NCBI GenBank assembly: GCA_030531495.1
Contig: JAUNNJ010000005.1
Span: forward strand, 1-60,985
Source: Bacteroidales bacterium
GTDB lineage: Bacteria > Bacteroidota > Bacteroidia > Bacteroidales > Muribaculaceae
Length of the DNA: 60,985 nucleotides
Reading direction: 5' to 3'
This document shows, one piece after another, positions 8,988 through 17,375 of the stretch. The position numbers and the translations under genes are program-made. The notes below the pieces were generated by a model. The model was given only the letters and a program-made list of their open reading frames with translations, had not been told where the DNA came from and made no database searches. Each line of letters starts with the position of its first letter. Position 1 is the first letter of the stretch.

Positions 8988-10079
8988 ATGAAAGTTAAGG
9001 AAATAGCTTCCGCTATCGAGACGGTCGCACCTCTTTATCTGCAAGAGAGCTATGATAATGCAGGAATGCAAGTAGGCGACCCCGACAGTGTGATAACAGG
9101 CGTGGTACTATGTACCGACGTCAGAGAGTCTATTGTAGATGAGGCCATATCCTGTGGCGCAAATCTCATCATTTCACATCACCCACTCATTTTTCACGGA
9201 ATCAAGAAACTCACGGGGCGCAACTATGTGGAGCGCATCGTGCTGAAAGCTGTTCGTCATGGTGTGAGCATCTACAGTGCGCACACAAATCTCGACAATG
9301 CTCAAGGCGGCGTGAGCTACAAGATGGCTGAAAAATTAGGTATGCAGAATGTGGAGGTGCTCGACCCTCAAGTTGGCACGCTTCGAAAAATCGTGGTGTT
9401 CGTTCCAAAGGCGCAAGCTGCCGAAGTGGAGCAGGCTATGTGGAGCGCGGGTGCCGGACGCTTGGGCGACTACGACCGTTGTAGTTACCGTGTGGAAGGT
9501 GAAGGCCGATTCCATGCTCTTGACGGTGCTAATCCATTTGCAGGCGAAGTGGGCGAGGACCATGTGGAGGAAGAAGTGAGAGTTGAGGTGCTGGTGAACA
9601 AGGCCAAAAGCTCAGCCGTGATTTCGGCGATGCTCTCGGCACATCCCTACGAGGAGCCTGCTTTTGATGTGATTCCGCTTGAAAACGCCGACCGCTATAG
9701 TGGCTCGGGCGTGATAGGCGATGTGGAACCGATGGCTGCTGAAGACTTCCTGCGGAGATTGAAGGAGGCATTCGGTGTGGTAACCGTTCGCTACAGTGGC
9801 AATCTCGACCGTGATGTGAAGCGTGTGGCACTGTGTGGCGGCAGTGGCTCGTTTTTGGCCGGTAAGGCAATGAGCCGTGGTGCCGACATCTATGTGACCG
9901 GCGATATGAAATATCACGAATTCCAGGGCAATGAGGAACGCATCATTCTGGCGGATATAGGCCATTACGAGAGTGAGCAGTTCACCAAAGAAATTTTCGC
10001 TGATATCATAGCCGCACTGCACCCCGACTTTGAAGTGAAATTTGCAAAAGAAGAAAATAATCAAATCAAATACATTTAA
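8988..10079 (+). CDS. Nif3-like dinuclear metal-centre hexameric protein
   Basis: NIF3/YbgI/YqfO family protein, a widely conserved cytosolic hexamer with a two-metal site whose physiological role is unsettled. About 363 residues. Metal ligands are visible in IISHHPLIFHG, AHTNLDNAQGG and, near the C-terminus, GDMKYHEFQ and ADIGHYESEQF. A YqfO-type CutA/PII-like domain (about residues 130-235, with HPYEEPAFDVIPL) is inserted between the two halves, as in longer family members. I place the start at ATG 8988; a GTG at 8979 is in frame but lies almost on the predicted transcription start. The next gene begins 5 bases after the stop, so the two are co-transcribed, as is usual in Bacteroidota. Confidence 0.93.
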   Translation: MKVKEIASAIETVAPLYLQESYDNAGMQVGDPDSVITGVVLCTDVRESIVDEAISCGANLIISHHPLIFHGIKKLTGRNYVERIVLKAVRHGVSIYSAHTNLDNAQGGVSYKMAEKLGMQNVEVLDPQVGTLRKIVVFVPKAQAAEVEQAMWSAGAGRLGDYDRCSYRVEGEGRFHALDGANPFAGEVGEDHVEEEVRVEVLVNKAKSSAVISAMLSAHPYEEPAFDVIPLENADRYSGSGVIGDVEPMAAEDFLRRLKEAFGVVTVRYSGNLDRDVKRVALCGGSGSFLAGKAMSRGADIYVTGDMKYHEFQGNEERIILADIGHYESEQFTKEIFADIIAALHPDFEVKFAKEENNQIKYI

Positions 10080-10084
10080 ATATT

Positions 10085-10840
10085 ATGGCAAAAGAAAAAG
10101 AACTCAATGTTGAAGAACGCTTGAAAGCGCTCTACGAATTGCAGACAATTCTCTCGGAAGTGGACCGCATCAAAACTCTTCGTGGCGAACTTCCTCTCGA
10201 AGTGCAGGACCTTGAAGACGAAATTGAAGGTCTCCAAACCCGTGTTGCAAAGTATGACGAAGAAATTTCAGCGCTCAACAACACCATCAAGGAACAAGGT
10301 GAAGCTGCCGACAAGGCTGTTGCAATGATTGACAAGTACACCAAGGACCAAGACAATGTGCGCAACAACCGTGAATACGACTTCCTCACCAAGGAAATTG
10401 AATATCAACACCTCAACATCGAACTCGCAGAAAAGAAAATCAACGATGCGAAGCGTGCAATTGAAGTGATTAACGCAAACCTTGAAGCAGCTAAGGCTCA
10501 ACTCGAAGACAGCACTCACGTGCTTACTGAAAAGAAGGGCGAACTCGATGAAATCATCTCAGAAACCAAGCAAGATGAAGAAAAGCTCCGTGAAAAGGCT
10601 AAGAAACTTGAAGCTAAGTTTGACGACGAGCGCCTTCTCACAGCTTTCAAGCGCACTCGCAAGAATGCTCGCAACGGTCTCGGTTTGGTATACGTTTCTC
10701 GTAACGCATGTGGTGGTTGCTTCAACCGCATTCCTGCTCAGCGCCAAAGCGAAATCAAGATGCACAAGAAAGTTATCGTTTGCGAATACTGTGGTCGTAT
10801 TCTCATCGATCCAGAAATCGTGGGCATAAAGGCTGATTAA
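10085..10840 (+). CDS. Zinc-ribbon coiled-coil protein (C4-type, CT398-like)
   Basis: A 251-residue protein with a long heptad-rich coiled-coil hairpin (about residues 5-185) followed by a C-terminal treble-clef zinc ribbon with cysteines in CGGCFNRIP and CEYCGRILID. The family is often encoded next to nif3, as here, with a 5-base gap. Its molecular role is not established; nucleic-acid binding through the ribbon and assembly through the coiled coil are family-level expectations. It is the second gene of the nif3 operon and is followed by a terminator. Confidence 0.9.
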   Translation: MAKEKELNVEERLKALYELQTILSEVDRIKTLRGELPLEVQDLEDEIEGLQTRVAKYDEEISALNNTIKEQGEAADKAVAMIDKYTKDQDNVRNNREYDFLTKEIEYQHLNIELAEKKINDAKRAIEVINANLEAAKAQLEDSTHVLTEKKGELDEIISETKQDEEKLREKAKKLEAKFDDERLLTAFKRTRKNARNGLGLVYVSRNACGGCFNRIPAQRQSEIKMHKKVIVCEYCGRILIDPEIVGIKAD

Positions 10841-10863
10841 TATCAATCGATAATATAAGAGAC

Positions 10864-10905
10864 AAAGGGCATGTTTTGAACTAATAAGTTTTGACATGCC
10901 CTTTT
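10864..10905 (+). terminator. Terminator of the nif3 operon
   Basis: 11-bp stem AAAGGGCATGT (10864-10874) with ACATGCCCTTT (10894-10904), followed by T residues. Confidence 0.85.
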
Positions 10906-11103
10906 ACCAAAAAAAACATTAGGGACAAATGGCAATATTTTGTTTCTCACAGGCATGATTTGTGCTATCTCTCGCCCACATAGGAACCCCTATACTCGCT
11001 CCGGTATAGCGCAAATCCTGACACTCTGATAATCTAAAATCTTATCCATGTCCTAATGAACTTTTTGGTTTTTTTGTTTTTCTGCAAAAAATAATAGAAT
11101 CAT

Positions 11104-11760
11104 ATGAAGAGATTTTTCTTTGTTGCTATTTCGCTTTTCGCCTTGTGTGCTAGCGCGCAACAATTCAAACAAACGGGGACTGATATCGACGATGTGAAAC
11201 CACAGGGTTGGATGCATTCTGCTGTGATGGGCGACATCAATGGTGATGGACGCATCGACATGGTGGCTGTGTGCACGCCGAACGACAGCACGAAAATCAC
11301 CAAGCGTGAAGATGGCTTTTGCGACAATTTCAATCAGCCAGTGTTGGTTGTGTATGTAGCAGGTGCTGATGGCAAGCAACATCTTTTCCGTAAGTACGAT
11401 ACCATTCTTCCCGCTCGTGTGGATGAGTCTATAGATGTCACCACCATACCATCCATCACAAAAAAAGGCAATATTGTGCTCGAAGTTTCCACTTTTGCTT
11501 CTATGGGTAGCTGGACCACCACATCCACAAAATATGTGTTCCGTTATCAAAATGACGACATCTACTGTATAGGCAAGGATTGTGCCAGTGTTGCGCGCAA
11601 TACTGGTGAGCGTGAGGTGGTGAGCGAAAACTATCTTACCGCAAAACAATTAACGACCACATCTAACGATGTAAAGAAGAAAAAGGCTAAAAAAGTGTGG
11701 AAGAACTTGCAAAAGAAGGCGCTTCAAAAGCTTGGTGAATTCAATCTTGAAAATAACTAA
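11104..11760 (+). CDS. Secreted protein of unknown function with an FG-GAP-like calcium loop
   Basis: 218 residues with a clear signal peptide (KRFFFVAISLFALCASAQ). Residues about 40-55 (MGDINGDGRIDMVAV) form a D-x-N-x-D-G-x-x-D calcium loop of the kind found in FG-GAP/VCBS propeller repeats. The C-terminus is lysine-rich (KKKKAKKVWKNLQKKALQK). I do not recognise the family. Only one such loop is present, so a full propeller is unlikely. The YhcH gene begins 6 bases after the stop and is probably co-transcribed. Confidence 0.7.
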   Translation: MKRFFFVAISLFALCASAQQFKQTGTDIDDVKPQGWMHSAVMGDINGDGRIDMVAVCTPNDSTKITKREDGFCDNFNQPVLVVYVAGADGKQHLFRKYDTILPARVDESIDVTTIPSITKKGNIVLEVSTFASMGSWTTTSTKYVFRYQNDDIYCIGKDCASVARNTGEREVVSENYLTAKQLTTTSNDVKKKKAKKVWKNLQKKALQKLGEFNLENN

Positions 11761-11766
11761 AAATAT

Positions 11767-12219
11767 ATGATAGTAGGAAAACTCAATGACACTGCAGCCA
11801 TCGAACGCTTGCATCCATTGTTTCGTGAAGCATTCGAGTGGCTCCGCGCCAATGCCGCATCAGCCCATGCTTCAGGTGTGAGCCCAGTAGTGCTTCGTGA
11901 AGGCGAGTTGTGGGCGAATGTGGAAGTGCCCACAATGAAGGCGAAAGATGTGCAAGTGCTTGAAGTGCACCGCAAGTTTATCGACATCCATGTGCCCGTT
12001 GACAAAGATGAGGTGATAGGCTATTTGCCCACTTATTATCTGAAAGAAGTTCGCGACGCTTACGACGAAACCCGCGACATCGCATTCTACACCGATGCAC
12101 CAATGGCTTATGTGACTCTTCATCCGGGAGAGTTTGCCATCATGACTCCAGAAGATGCCCACGCACCGATAATAGGTGAAGGCGCTCTCAACAAAATCTG
12201 CGTGAAAGTGAAAGTGTGA
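11767..12219 (+). CDS. YhcH/YjgK/YiaL family protein
   Basis: 150-residue cupin-like protein of the YhcH/YjgK/YiaL (DUF386) family, members of which are linked to sugar or sialic-acid handling. Family signatures present are EVHRKFIDIHVPV, and FAIMTPEDAHAPII with its conserved histidine near the C-terminus. The length fits the family. No sugar pathway genes are next to it, so the substrate cannot be inferred. Confidence 0.88.
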   Translation: MIVGKLNDTAAIERLHPLFREAFEWLRANAASAHASGVSPVVLREGELWANVEVPTMKAKDVQVLEVHRKFIDIHVPVDKDEVIGYLPTYYLKEVRDAYDETRDIAFYTDAPMAYVTLHPGEFAIMTPEDAHAPIIGEGALNKICVKVKV

Positions 12220-12337
12220 GGACTTTCTCCCGATGCCGCCAAATTTTCTCTTTAGTTTTTGCGGAATTTTAGCGAGAAATGTCAGTGGGTTGAGATTCAG
12301 GTTGTTGACAGGTTGTTAATAACTTTAATTGGCGTGT

Positions 12338-12371
12338 TTTGAAAAAGTAGGTATTTATTTTCTTATCTTTG
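12338..12371 (+). promoter_or_regulatory. Promoter of thymidine kinase
   Basis: -33 TTTG at 12338-12341 and -7 TATCTTTG at 12364-12371, spacing 22 bases. It decides the start of tdk: an open frame from 12329 precedes it and cannot be translated from this transcript. Confidence 0.75.
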
Positions 12372-12391
12372 CATTACCAATAATTCATCAC

Positions 12392-13021
12392 ATGAACGGA
12401 CAAGGAAAACTATATTTTCGCTATGGCACTATGGGCTCAGCAAAGACAGCTTTGCTGCTCACCCAAGCCTATAATTTTGAGGAGCGCAAGATGCAATATC
12501 TGTGCATGAAGCCAATTATTGACAATCGTGAAAGCGCTAATGTGATTCGCTCACGCATTGGCATCGAGCGCACATGCTCATGGATTTATCCAGAAATGGA
12601 CCTTTATGAATACCTCAAAGGCGAATTTGAGCGCACCCTTGAAGTGAAAGCGTGGGTGCTGGTGGATGAGGCGCAATTTCTTTCTACTGCGCAGGTCGAC
12701 CAGTTGGCCCGTGTGGTGGACGACTATGGCGTGAATGTGGTGTGCTACGGATTGCGTACCGACTTCCAGTCGCATGTGTTTGAAGGGTCGCTCCGCTTGT
12801 TTGAGCTTGCCGATAGCATTGATGAAATCAAGTCGACCTGCTCTTGTGGCAGAAAGACTATTATCAATGCCCGTATCGATAGCAATGGCGATGTGGTGAC
12901 AGATGGTAATCAGGTGGAAATTGGTGGCGACGACAAGTATGTGGCATTGTGCCGCCGCTGTTGGCGTAATCGACGTATTGAAAGCTCGGAGCGCAACGCT
13001 CTCAAATTTGAAGAAGAATAA
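12392..13021 (+). CDS. tdk: Thymidine kinase
   Basis: Salvage enzyme that phosphorylates thymidine to dTMP in the cytoplasm. 209 residues from the ATG at 12392, placed downstream of the promoter. Recognisable motifs are the P-loop RYGTMGSAKT near residue 10, the Walker B/lasso segment LVDEAQFLS, CYGLRTDFQ, and a structural zinc site with cysteines in STCSCGRK and LCRRCWRN. One oddity is that the P-loop has Ala where the family normally has Gly (GSAKT versus GSGKT or NSGKS). All other motifs are intact, so I still expect an active kinase. Confidence 0.93.
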   Translation: MNGQGKLYFRYGTMGSAKTALLLTQAYNFEERKMQYLCMKPIIDNRESANVIRSRIGIERTCSWIYPEMDLYEYLKGEFERTLEVKAWVLVDEAQFLSTAQVDQLARVVDDYGVNVVCYGLRTDFQSHVFEGSLRLFELADSIDEIKSTCSCGRKTIINARIDSNGDVVTDGNQVEIGGDDKYVALCRRCWRNRRIESSERNALKFEEE

Positions 13022-13053
13022 TAATAAATATGACACAGACTCCTGAAAAGGGA

Positions 13054-13092
13054 AATGGCGGGGATTGCTGATGCAATTCTCGCCATTATTTT
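13054..13092 (+). terminator. Terminator after tdk
   Basis: 11-bp stem AATGGCGGGGA (13054-13064) with TTCTCGCCATT (13077-13087), including two G-U pairs, followed by ATTTTTG. Confidence 0.7.
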
Positions 13093-13116
13093 TGCTGAAG
13101 TCGGTAGTCGTAGGGT

Positions 13117-13470
13117 TCAGTCGATGAGCGCGTGCAGTATCCAGTTCACCACTGAAAGCACAACACTGAAAATAATAGCCGTGCCAAGAGCGCTCAAAGT
13201 GGTGCCTTGAATGGTGAAAGCATCCACAAGGTGGGCGCAAAGCATCACCATCAGTCCGTTGATAACGAGTGAAAACAAGCCAAGTGTGATAAGGTTGATT
13301 GGCAACGAGAAAATCTTAACGATAGGCTTGATGGTGACATTGATAAGACCGAGTACGATGGCCACCAGGATGGCTGCGTACCATGGTTCACAGGTTACAT
13401 CGGTGAGGAGCATGGATGTCATCACCACAGCCAAAGCCGAAATTAGGATTTTAGTAATAAATTTGGTCAT
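13117..13470 (-). CDS. Phage-holin-family (YvlD-like) four-helix membrane protein
   Basis: 117-residue inner-membrane protein of the PF04020 phage holin / YvlD family, present in many bacteria outside phages and of unknown role. Four hydrophobic segments are visible (FITKILISALAVVMTSMLL, AAILVAIVLGLIN, LITLGLFSLVINGLMVML, TAIIFSVVLSVVNWIL), with the family motif GLINVTIKPIVKIFSLPIN. I take the ATG at 13470; the longer frame to 13542 adds a hydrophilic extension that does not fit the family. No phage genes surround it, so it is not evidence for a prophage. Confidence 0.85.
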   Translation of the reverse strand: MTKFITKILISALAVVMTSMLLTDVTCEPWYAAILVAIVLGLINVTIKPIVKIFSLPINLITLGLFSLVINGLMVMLCAHLVDAFTIQGTTLSALGTAIIFSVVLSVVNWILHALID

Positions 13471-13510
13471 AGTCTGTTTTTTTAGAATATTCAGATTTGT
13501 AGTTTGTCCA

Positions 13511-13518
13511 TATCTTTG
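13511..13518 (+). promoter_or_regulatory. -7 box TATCTTTG upstream of the yitT-family gene
   Basis: TAnnTTTG match 143 bases before the ATG at 13661. No good -33 element at 19-21 bases. If used, it gives a leader of about 130 bases. Confidence 0.45.
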
Positions 13519-13660
13519 CTGATATTGAATGCAAAGATGCAAAAAAAGAATGGTATGCCAACAAAAAATGCTGAAAAAAATCTATCTATGTCAAAACAAT
13601 TTCTTAAATTCGCATATCCTATTGAATGATTTTTTTCACTGTAATAATGACCACTGGTAT

Positions 13661-14593
13661 ATGAAACTCTCTGCACGTGATATCTTCAAACAATCGCAAG
13701 ATTATGTAATGATTGTGATTGGGCTCTTTTTGTGCGCTTTTGGCTTCGCAGCCTTCATAATACCGGAGAATGTGGTGACTGGTGGCGTTACGGGTATTGC
13801 CACAATCATTTATTTCCTTTCGGGAAAGACCATCAACGTGGCAGTGCCTAACTATATCATCAATGTGGTTTTGCTGATTATAGCTTATCGCGTAGTAGGG
13901 CGCAAGTTTGTGGTACGCACAATTTTTGGCGCTACATTGTTTAATGTGTTCCTGGGCGTGATGAACCCCATTTTCACCCATCCACTTGTGGAACAACAGC
14001 CGTTTATGAACATTATGATAGGCGCAGTGCTCTGTGGTGTGGGACTCGGTATCACATTCTCTCATGGCGGAAGCAGCGGTGGCACCGATGTGATTGCCGC
14101 AATGGTGAACAAATACAGTAATGTGTCGTTTGGACGCATGATGCTTTATTGCGATTTGCTCATCATCACCTCGTCGTACTTTTTCTTTCATAAGGTGGAC
14201 AGCACACTGTTTGGCTACGTGTTCCTTGTCATCAACTCTGTGGCAGCCGACATGGCCATCAACAATCGTGTGCAAGGAGTTCAGTTCCTCATTTTCAGTG
14301 AGCACTGGCTCGACATAGCCAACGCCATCAACAACGAGGCCAACCGTGGCTGCACGCTCATTCACGGCACCGGCTGGTATAGCAAGCGCGATGTGAAAAT
14401 GCTGTTGGTGGTGTGCCGCAGATACGAGAGTATCAATGTGCAGCGCATTATCAAGCGCATCGACCCGAATGCATTTATTTCGATGGCGTCGACCAACAGC
14501 GTGTTCGGTCAGGGCTTTGATGAGATGAAAGTGCGCCTAAATAAATACGAGCCAAAGATTAGTGACGAAAACACTGATGTGCAGAAGAAATAA
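13661..14593 (+). CDS. YitT family membrane protein with DUF2179 domain
   Basis: 310-residue YitT-family protein: five or six transmembrane segments over residues 15-185 (including VTGGVTGIATIIYFLSG and ITFSHGGSSGGTDVIA, the glycine-rich family signatures), then a cytosolic DUF2179 domain of about 80 residues (TGWYSKRDVKMLLVVCRR, with IDPNAFISM). The transported substrate is unknown. I start it at ATG 13661 because the upstream 44 codons are A/T-rich and unrelated to the family. Confidence 0.9.
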   Translation: MKLSARDIFKQSQDYVMIVIGLFLCAFGFAAFIIPENVVTGGVTGIATIIYFLSGKTINVAVPNYIINVVLLIIAYRVVGRKFVVRTIFGATLFNVFLGVMNPIFTHPLVEQQPFMNIMIGAVLCGVGLGITFSHGGSSGGTDVIAAMVNKYSNVSFGRMMLYCDLLIITSSYFFFHKVDSTLFGYVFLVINSVAADMAINNRVQGVQFLIFSEHWLDIANAINNEANRGCTLIHGTGWYSKRDVKMLLVVCRRYESINVQRIIKRIDPNAFISMASTNSVFGQGFDEMKVRLNKYEPKISDENTDVQKK

Positions 14594-14667
14594 TTAGCGC
14601 CACGCAATGTGGATGCAAACAGTGATACAAATAGTAATTATTAATTGACTACAAATACATTTTTGTT

Positions 14668-15141
14668 ATGAAAAAGATTGTCATCTTACTCGCAGCCATC
14701 TTATTGGCGACTGTAAGTTCTTATGCGAGCAACAACAATTCGAAGATGTCGGTTGGTGCTGAATACAACATCTCAACAAAAGGTGGATGCTCGGGTGTGG
14801 GTTTTCAACTTGAATATGAACTATTCGACCATATCCGTGTTGCTCCAGAGTTTATCTACTCATTTGCAAACGGCAGCAAGGGTCACTTTACCAACTTGAA
14901 TGTGAATGTTGAGTATGTGATTGACACCAATTCTGGTTTTGACTTCTACCCGATGGCAGGCCTTGCTTATGTGAATAGTGGCAAGGAAGAGGGAAACAAA
15001 AACAATTTCGGTTTTAATGCAGGTTGTGGTGTGGAATTTAATCTCTCCAACCGATTCACACTTTTCGGCGAAGAGACATTTCAAATGGTGAAAAACTCCA
15101 CCCGCTTTATCACCGCAATAGGTGTGAAATATGCATTTTAA
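14668..15141 (+). CDS. Small outer-membrane beta-barrel protein
   Basis: 157 residues with a signal peptide (KKIVILLAAILLATVSSYA) followed by alternating amphipathic strands and a terminal aromatic residue (AIGVKYAF), the usual signature of small eight-stranded porin-like barrels (PF13505 type). Its function is unknown. The next gene starts 13 bases downstream and is probably in the same transcript. Confidence 0.75.
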   Translation: MKKIVILLAAILLATVSSYASNNNSKMSVGAEYNISTKGGCSGVGFQLEYELFDHIRVAPEFIYSFANGSKGHFTNLNVNVEYVIDTNSGFDFYPMAGLAYVNSGKEEGNKNNFGFNAGCGVEFNLSNRFTLFGEETFQMVKNSTRFITAIGVKYAF

Positions 15142-15153
15142 TCTACTGCAGTA

Positions 15154-15909
15154 ATGAAGAAAAGTTATCTGAAATTTTTGATGCTGGCATCGGTCTTGTT
15201 GCCGCTTGCGTCGTGTAGCGACACCGACCCGTTCGACATACCCGATGATATGGTCGCGCTCAATATGATGAATGAAGATCATGGTAAGACCTTGATGGGG
15301 AAAACCGATATCTTTATCAATCGTGACATGAATTTTGTGTCGGAAGCGTATCAGTTTATCGAAGTGCATAAAGCACGCGATTTGGGGCATGTGGAAGAGG
15401 AGGAGCCAGAACTCAACACACTCACCGACAAGGCAGCCGTAGAGCAGTACGCCGGCATTTTGGCAGTCCGCACTGAGGATGTGGTACGCTTCCCCTCCGG
15501 TAGGTTGGCTATCAGAATCGACCGCCCTTATTACCGCGTTTGGGTTGACGACTTCATCTATGAAGATGAAGACGAAAAGCATAAGGTGGGTGCGATTGTG
15601 AATTTTGCGCAATATATGCCAGTGCCTGGTGGATTGCCCAAGGCTTATAGTGAGTGGGGGGCTGTATCGGAGAGCGCTCCTTTGCTTGTGGCTCTTTCTG
15701 CCAAGGAATGCGAGGGCTTGATACCAGAGCCTTATGACAAATATTTTGAATGTAAAGTCACCAAACAAGGGCATACTTACACCGACCTTCAGGTGAGCCT
15801 TCGCCCGGGTGCCCTGGCAGCGATGCCTGCAGAAATGAAGTCGCAGACATTCCCGCTGTTTGTGCGCACCAGTCGCAGTTGCACTGTGCTCAACTTCCAG
15901 GTGAAATAG
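15154..15909 (+). CDS. Lipoprotein of unknown function
   Basis: 251 residues with a lipoprotein signal (LLPLASC at residues 17-23). No recognised domain. The sequence following the lipobox is acidic (SDTDPFDIPDD), compatible with the negatively charged export signal of surface-exposed Bacteroidota lipoproteins, though that signal is usually closer to the cysteine. It is co-oriented with the beta-barrel gene 13 bases upstream and is followed by a terminator. Confidence 0.7.
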   Translation: MKKSYLKFLMLASVLLPLASCSDTDPFDIPDDMVALNMMNEDHGKTLMGKTDIFINRDMNFVSEAYQFIEVHKARDLGHVEEEEPELNTLTDKAAVEQYAGILAVRTEDVVRFPSGRLAIRIDRPYYRVWVDDFIYEDEDEKHKVGAIVNFAQYMPVPGGLPKAYSEWGAVSESAPLLVALSAKECEGLIPEPYDKYFECKVTKQGHTYTDLQVSLRPGALAAMPAEMKSQTFPLFVRTSRSCTVLNFQVK

Positions 15910-15939
15910 CAATACGAACAACCTCTGTATGAAAATAAT

Positions 15940-15977
15940 AAGTCGCGCTTCCATCAGGAAGCACGACTTTTGTTTTC
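15940..15977 (+). terminator. Terminator after the lipoprotein gene
   Basis: Stem AAGTCG-C-GCTTCC / GGAAGC-A-CGACTT around loop ATCA, then TTGTTTT. Confidence 0.85.
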
Positions 15978-16006
15978 TGTAGTCAAAAAAAAGGTCTCAG
16001 ATGAGA

Positions 16007-16174
16007 TTAGCCTTCTTGGATTGAGCCGTTAGGACAAGCTTCAACGCAAGAACCGCAGCTAATGCAAGTGTCTGGATCAATTTCGTACTTGTCGCCTTCG
16101 CTGATTGCGCCAGTAGGGCAAACAGATGCGCAAGTTCCACATGCTACACAAGTGTCATCAATTACGTATGCCAT
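16007..16174 (-). CDS. 2[4Fe-4S] ferredoxin
   Basis: 55-residue clostridial-type ferredoxin, an electron carrier between cytosolic oxidoreductases. It carries two CxxCxxCxxxCP clusters: CVACGTCASVCP (residues 9-20) and CISCGSCVEACP (37-48). The N-terminus is MAYVIDD and the C-terminus NGSIQEG, as is normal for the family. It is monocistronic and is shorter than most gene-finding cut-offs. A -7 box TACTTTTG lies 46 bases upstream. Confidence 0.97.
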   Translation of the reverse strand: MAYVIDDTCVACGTCASVCPTGAISEGDKYEIDPDTCISCGSCVEACPNGSIQEG

Positions 16175-16219
16175 TGTAGTAAAAAATTAGTTAGTGAATA
16201 ATTAATAGTAAACTTTCAG

Positions 16220-16227
16220 CAAAAGTA
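16220..16227 (-). promoter_or_regulatory. -7 box TACTTTTG of the ferredoxin gene
   Basis: Minus-strand TAnnTTTG match upstream of the ferredoxin start. The nearest TTTG (16252-16255) is 24 bases away, rather far for -33. Confidence 0.6.
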
Positions 16228-16396
16228 ATGTTTTTATTTGAAATAGCTCTACAAAAAAAGCATAATTTTTTCCAAATTTTCATTTTGAGCCCGTGATATG
16301 GGCATTTGTAGCATTTTTTATGGGCAGAATACGGGCGTCAATTAAACCAAAGGCATGCTTTTGTGTCGTAATATCAGAACAAAAATTTATAGAATT

Positions 16397-16798
16397 ATGA
16401 GAAAATATCACTACTTCGCAGCAATGGCTGCTGCATTGATGTGCGTGTCGTGCAAGAGCACCACCGCCGGACTTGCCAATCAGTCGTATGCACTGACAGA
16501 ACTCAATGGCACCCCACTCCAGACAATCAACGAGGCTCCAAGCATCACATTCGCCAAAGGGCGAGTGAATGCCACTGTGGGATGCAACCAAATTATGGCC
16601 GACTACACTGTGGGAAAAGATGGCAAACTCACATTTGCAATGGGAGCAATGACAAAGATGTATTGCCCAGATGAAATGAGGGAGGATGAATTTGTGGCGG
16701 CTTTCAACAAGGTGGCTCGCTACTCCGTTTCGGCCGATGGCAAGGAGGTGAGTTTCCTCGATGAGCAGGGGAATGTGCTCTTCAAGGCTAAAAAATAG
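16397..16798 (+). CDS. META-domain (HslJ-like) lipoprotein
   Basis: 133 residues: a lipoprotein-type signal ending in LMCVSC (Cys at about residue 19), then a META domain typical of HslJ-like envelope proteins. Family features present are YALTELNGTPL, VGCNQIMADY and the TKMYCPDEM loop. Its role is unknown; in Enterobacteria HslJ is linked to novobiocin tolerance. I use the ATG at 16397 because the 14 upstream codons do not form part of a signal peptide. Confidence 0.85.
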   Translation: MRKYHYFAAMAAALMCVSCKSTTAGLANQSYALTELNGTPLQTINEAPSITFAKGRVNATVGCNQIMADYTVGKDGKLTFAMGAMTKMYCPDEMREDEFVAAFNKVARYSVSADGKEVSFLDEQGNVLFKAKK

Positions 16799-16889
16799 GG
16801 GCGGAATATCTGCCGAACAGTGCGTCCACACTTTGGTTGTACTGCAAGAGGATGGTCACAGCCTTTAAAAAACTTAATGTTTGAATTGG

Positions 16890-16943
16890 ATAGTGCTTAA
16901 AAAATTTGGTGTCATTTTTGGTAATGCCCAATTTAAGCACTAT
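16890..16943. repeat. 12-bp inverted repeat overlapping the yciH-like promoter
   Basis: Perfect arms ATAGTGCTTAAA (16890-16901) and TTTAAGCACTAT (16932-16943) separated by 30 bases. The -33 TTTG lies between the arms and the -7 box begins inside the right arm. It could be an operator or the terminator of the META gene (a T run follows). Confidence 0.75.
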
Positions 16944-16948
16944 TTTTG
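16917..16948 (+). promoter_or_regulatory. Promoter of the SUI1/YciH-like gene
   Basis: -33 TTTG (16917-16920) and -7 TATTTTTG (16941-16948), spacing 20 bases; a canonical Bacteroidota promoter 37 bases before the start codon. Confidence 0.85.
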
Positions 16949-16984
16949 TGGAAATAAAAAACACTCATTTCATACTTCAAGATT

Positions 16985-17341
16985 ATGCAAGACTGGAGAG
17001 AAAAACTTGGGGCTGCTTTCAATATGGAAGTGCCTTCGGATGAAGATATAAAGCAAGCACAAAATCCTGTTGAAGAACCTGCTGGTGATGCTCTTGCCCA
17101 GCAGGGGAAGCAGATGGTGAATGTGCTTCTCGACAAGAAGGGCCGCAATGGTAAAAAGGTGACACTCGTGACCGACCTCTTGTGCGACGATGAAGCTCTG
17201 AAAGAACTCGCTGCCGATCTCAAACGCCAGTGTGGTGTGGGTGGGTCGGCTCGTGGAGGCGAGATTCTGATTCAAGGCGATTTCCGCGAAAAAATCGTGG
17301 AATTGCTCAAGAAGAAGGGTTTCAAGGCTCGCGTGATTTAA
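16985..17341 (+). CDS. SUI1/eIF1-like translation factor (YciH family)
   Basis: 118 residues. The C-terminal 75 form an SUI1 domain (KKVTLVTDL, CGVGGSARGGEILIQGD, FKARVI) homologous to eukaryotic eIF1 and E. coli YciH, which can affect initiation fidelity in vitro; the role in Bacteroidota is unknown. The N-terminal 45 residues are variable and acidic. The gene directly precedes the AddA-like helicase by 34 bases and may be co-transcribed with it. Confidence 0.9.
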   Translation: MQDWREKLGAAFNMEVPSDEDIKQAQNPVEEPAGDALAQQGKQMVNVLLDKKGRNGKKVTLVTDLLCDDEALKELAADLKRQCGVGGSARGGEILIQGDFREKIVELLKKKGFKARVI

Positions 17342-17375
17342 TAATTGAAAACTAATCATAATACCAAAACTGGAT

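Noticed and set aside
13117-13470. Prophage remnant because of a phage-holin-family gene
   Set aside because: PF04020 proteins are widespread chromosomal membrane proteins and no other phage gene is nearby.
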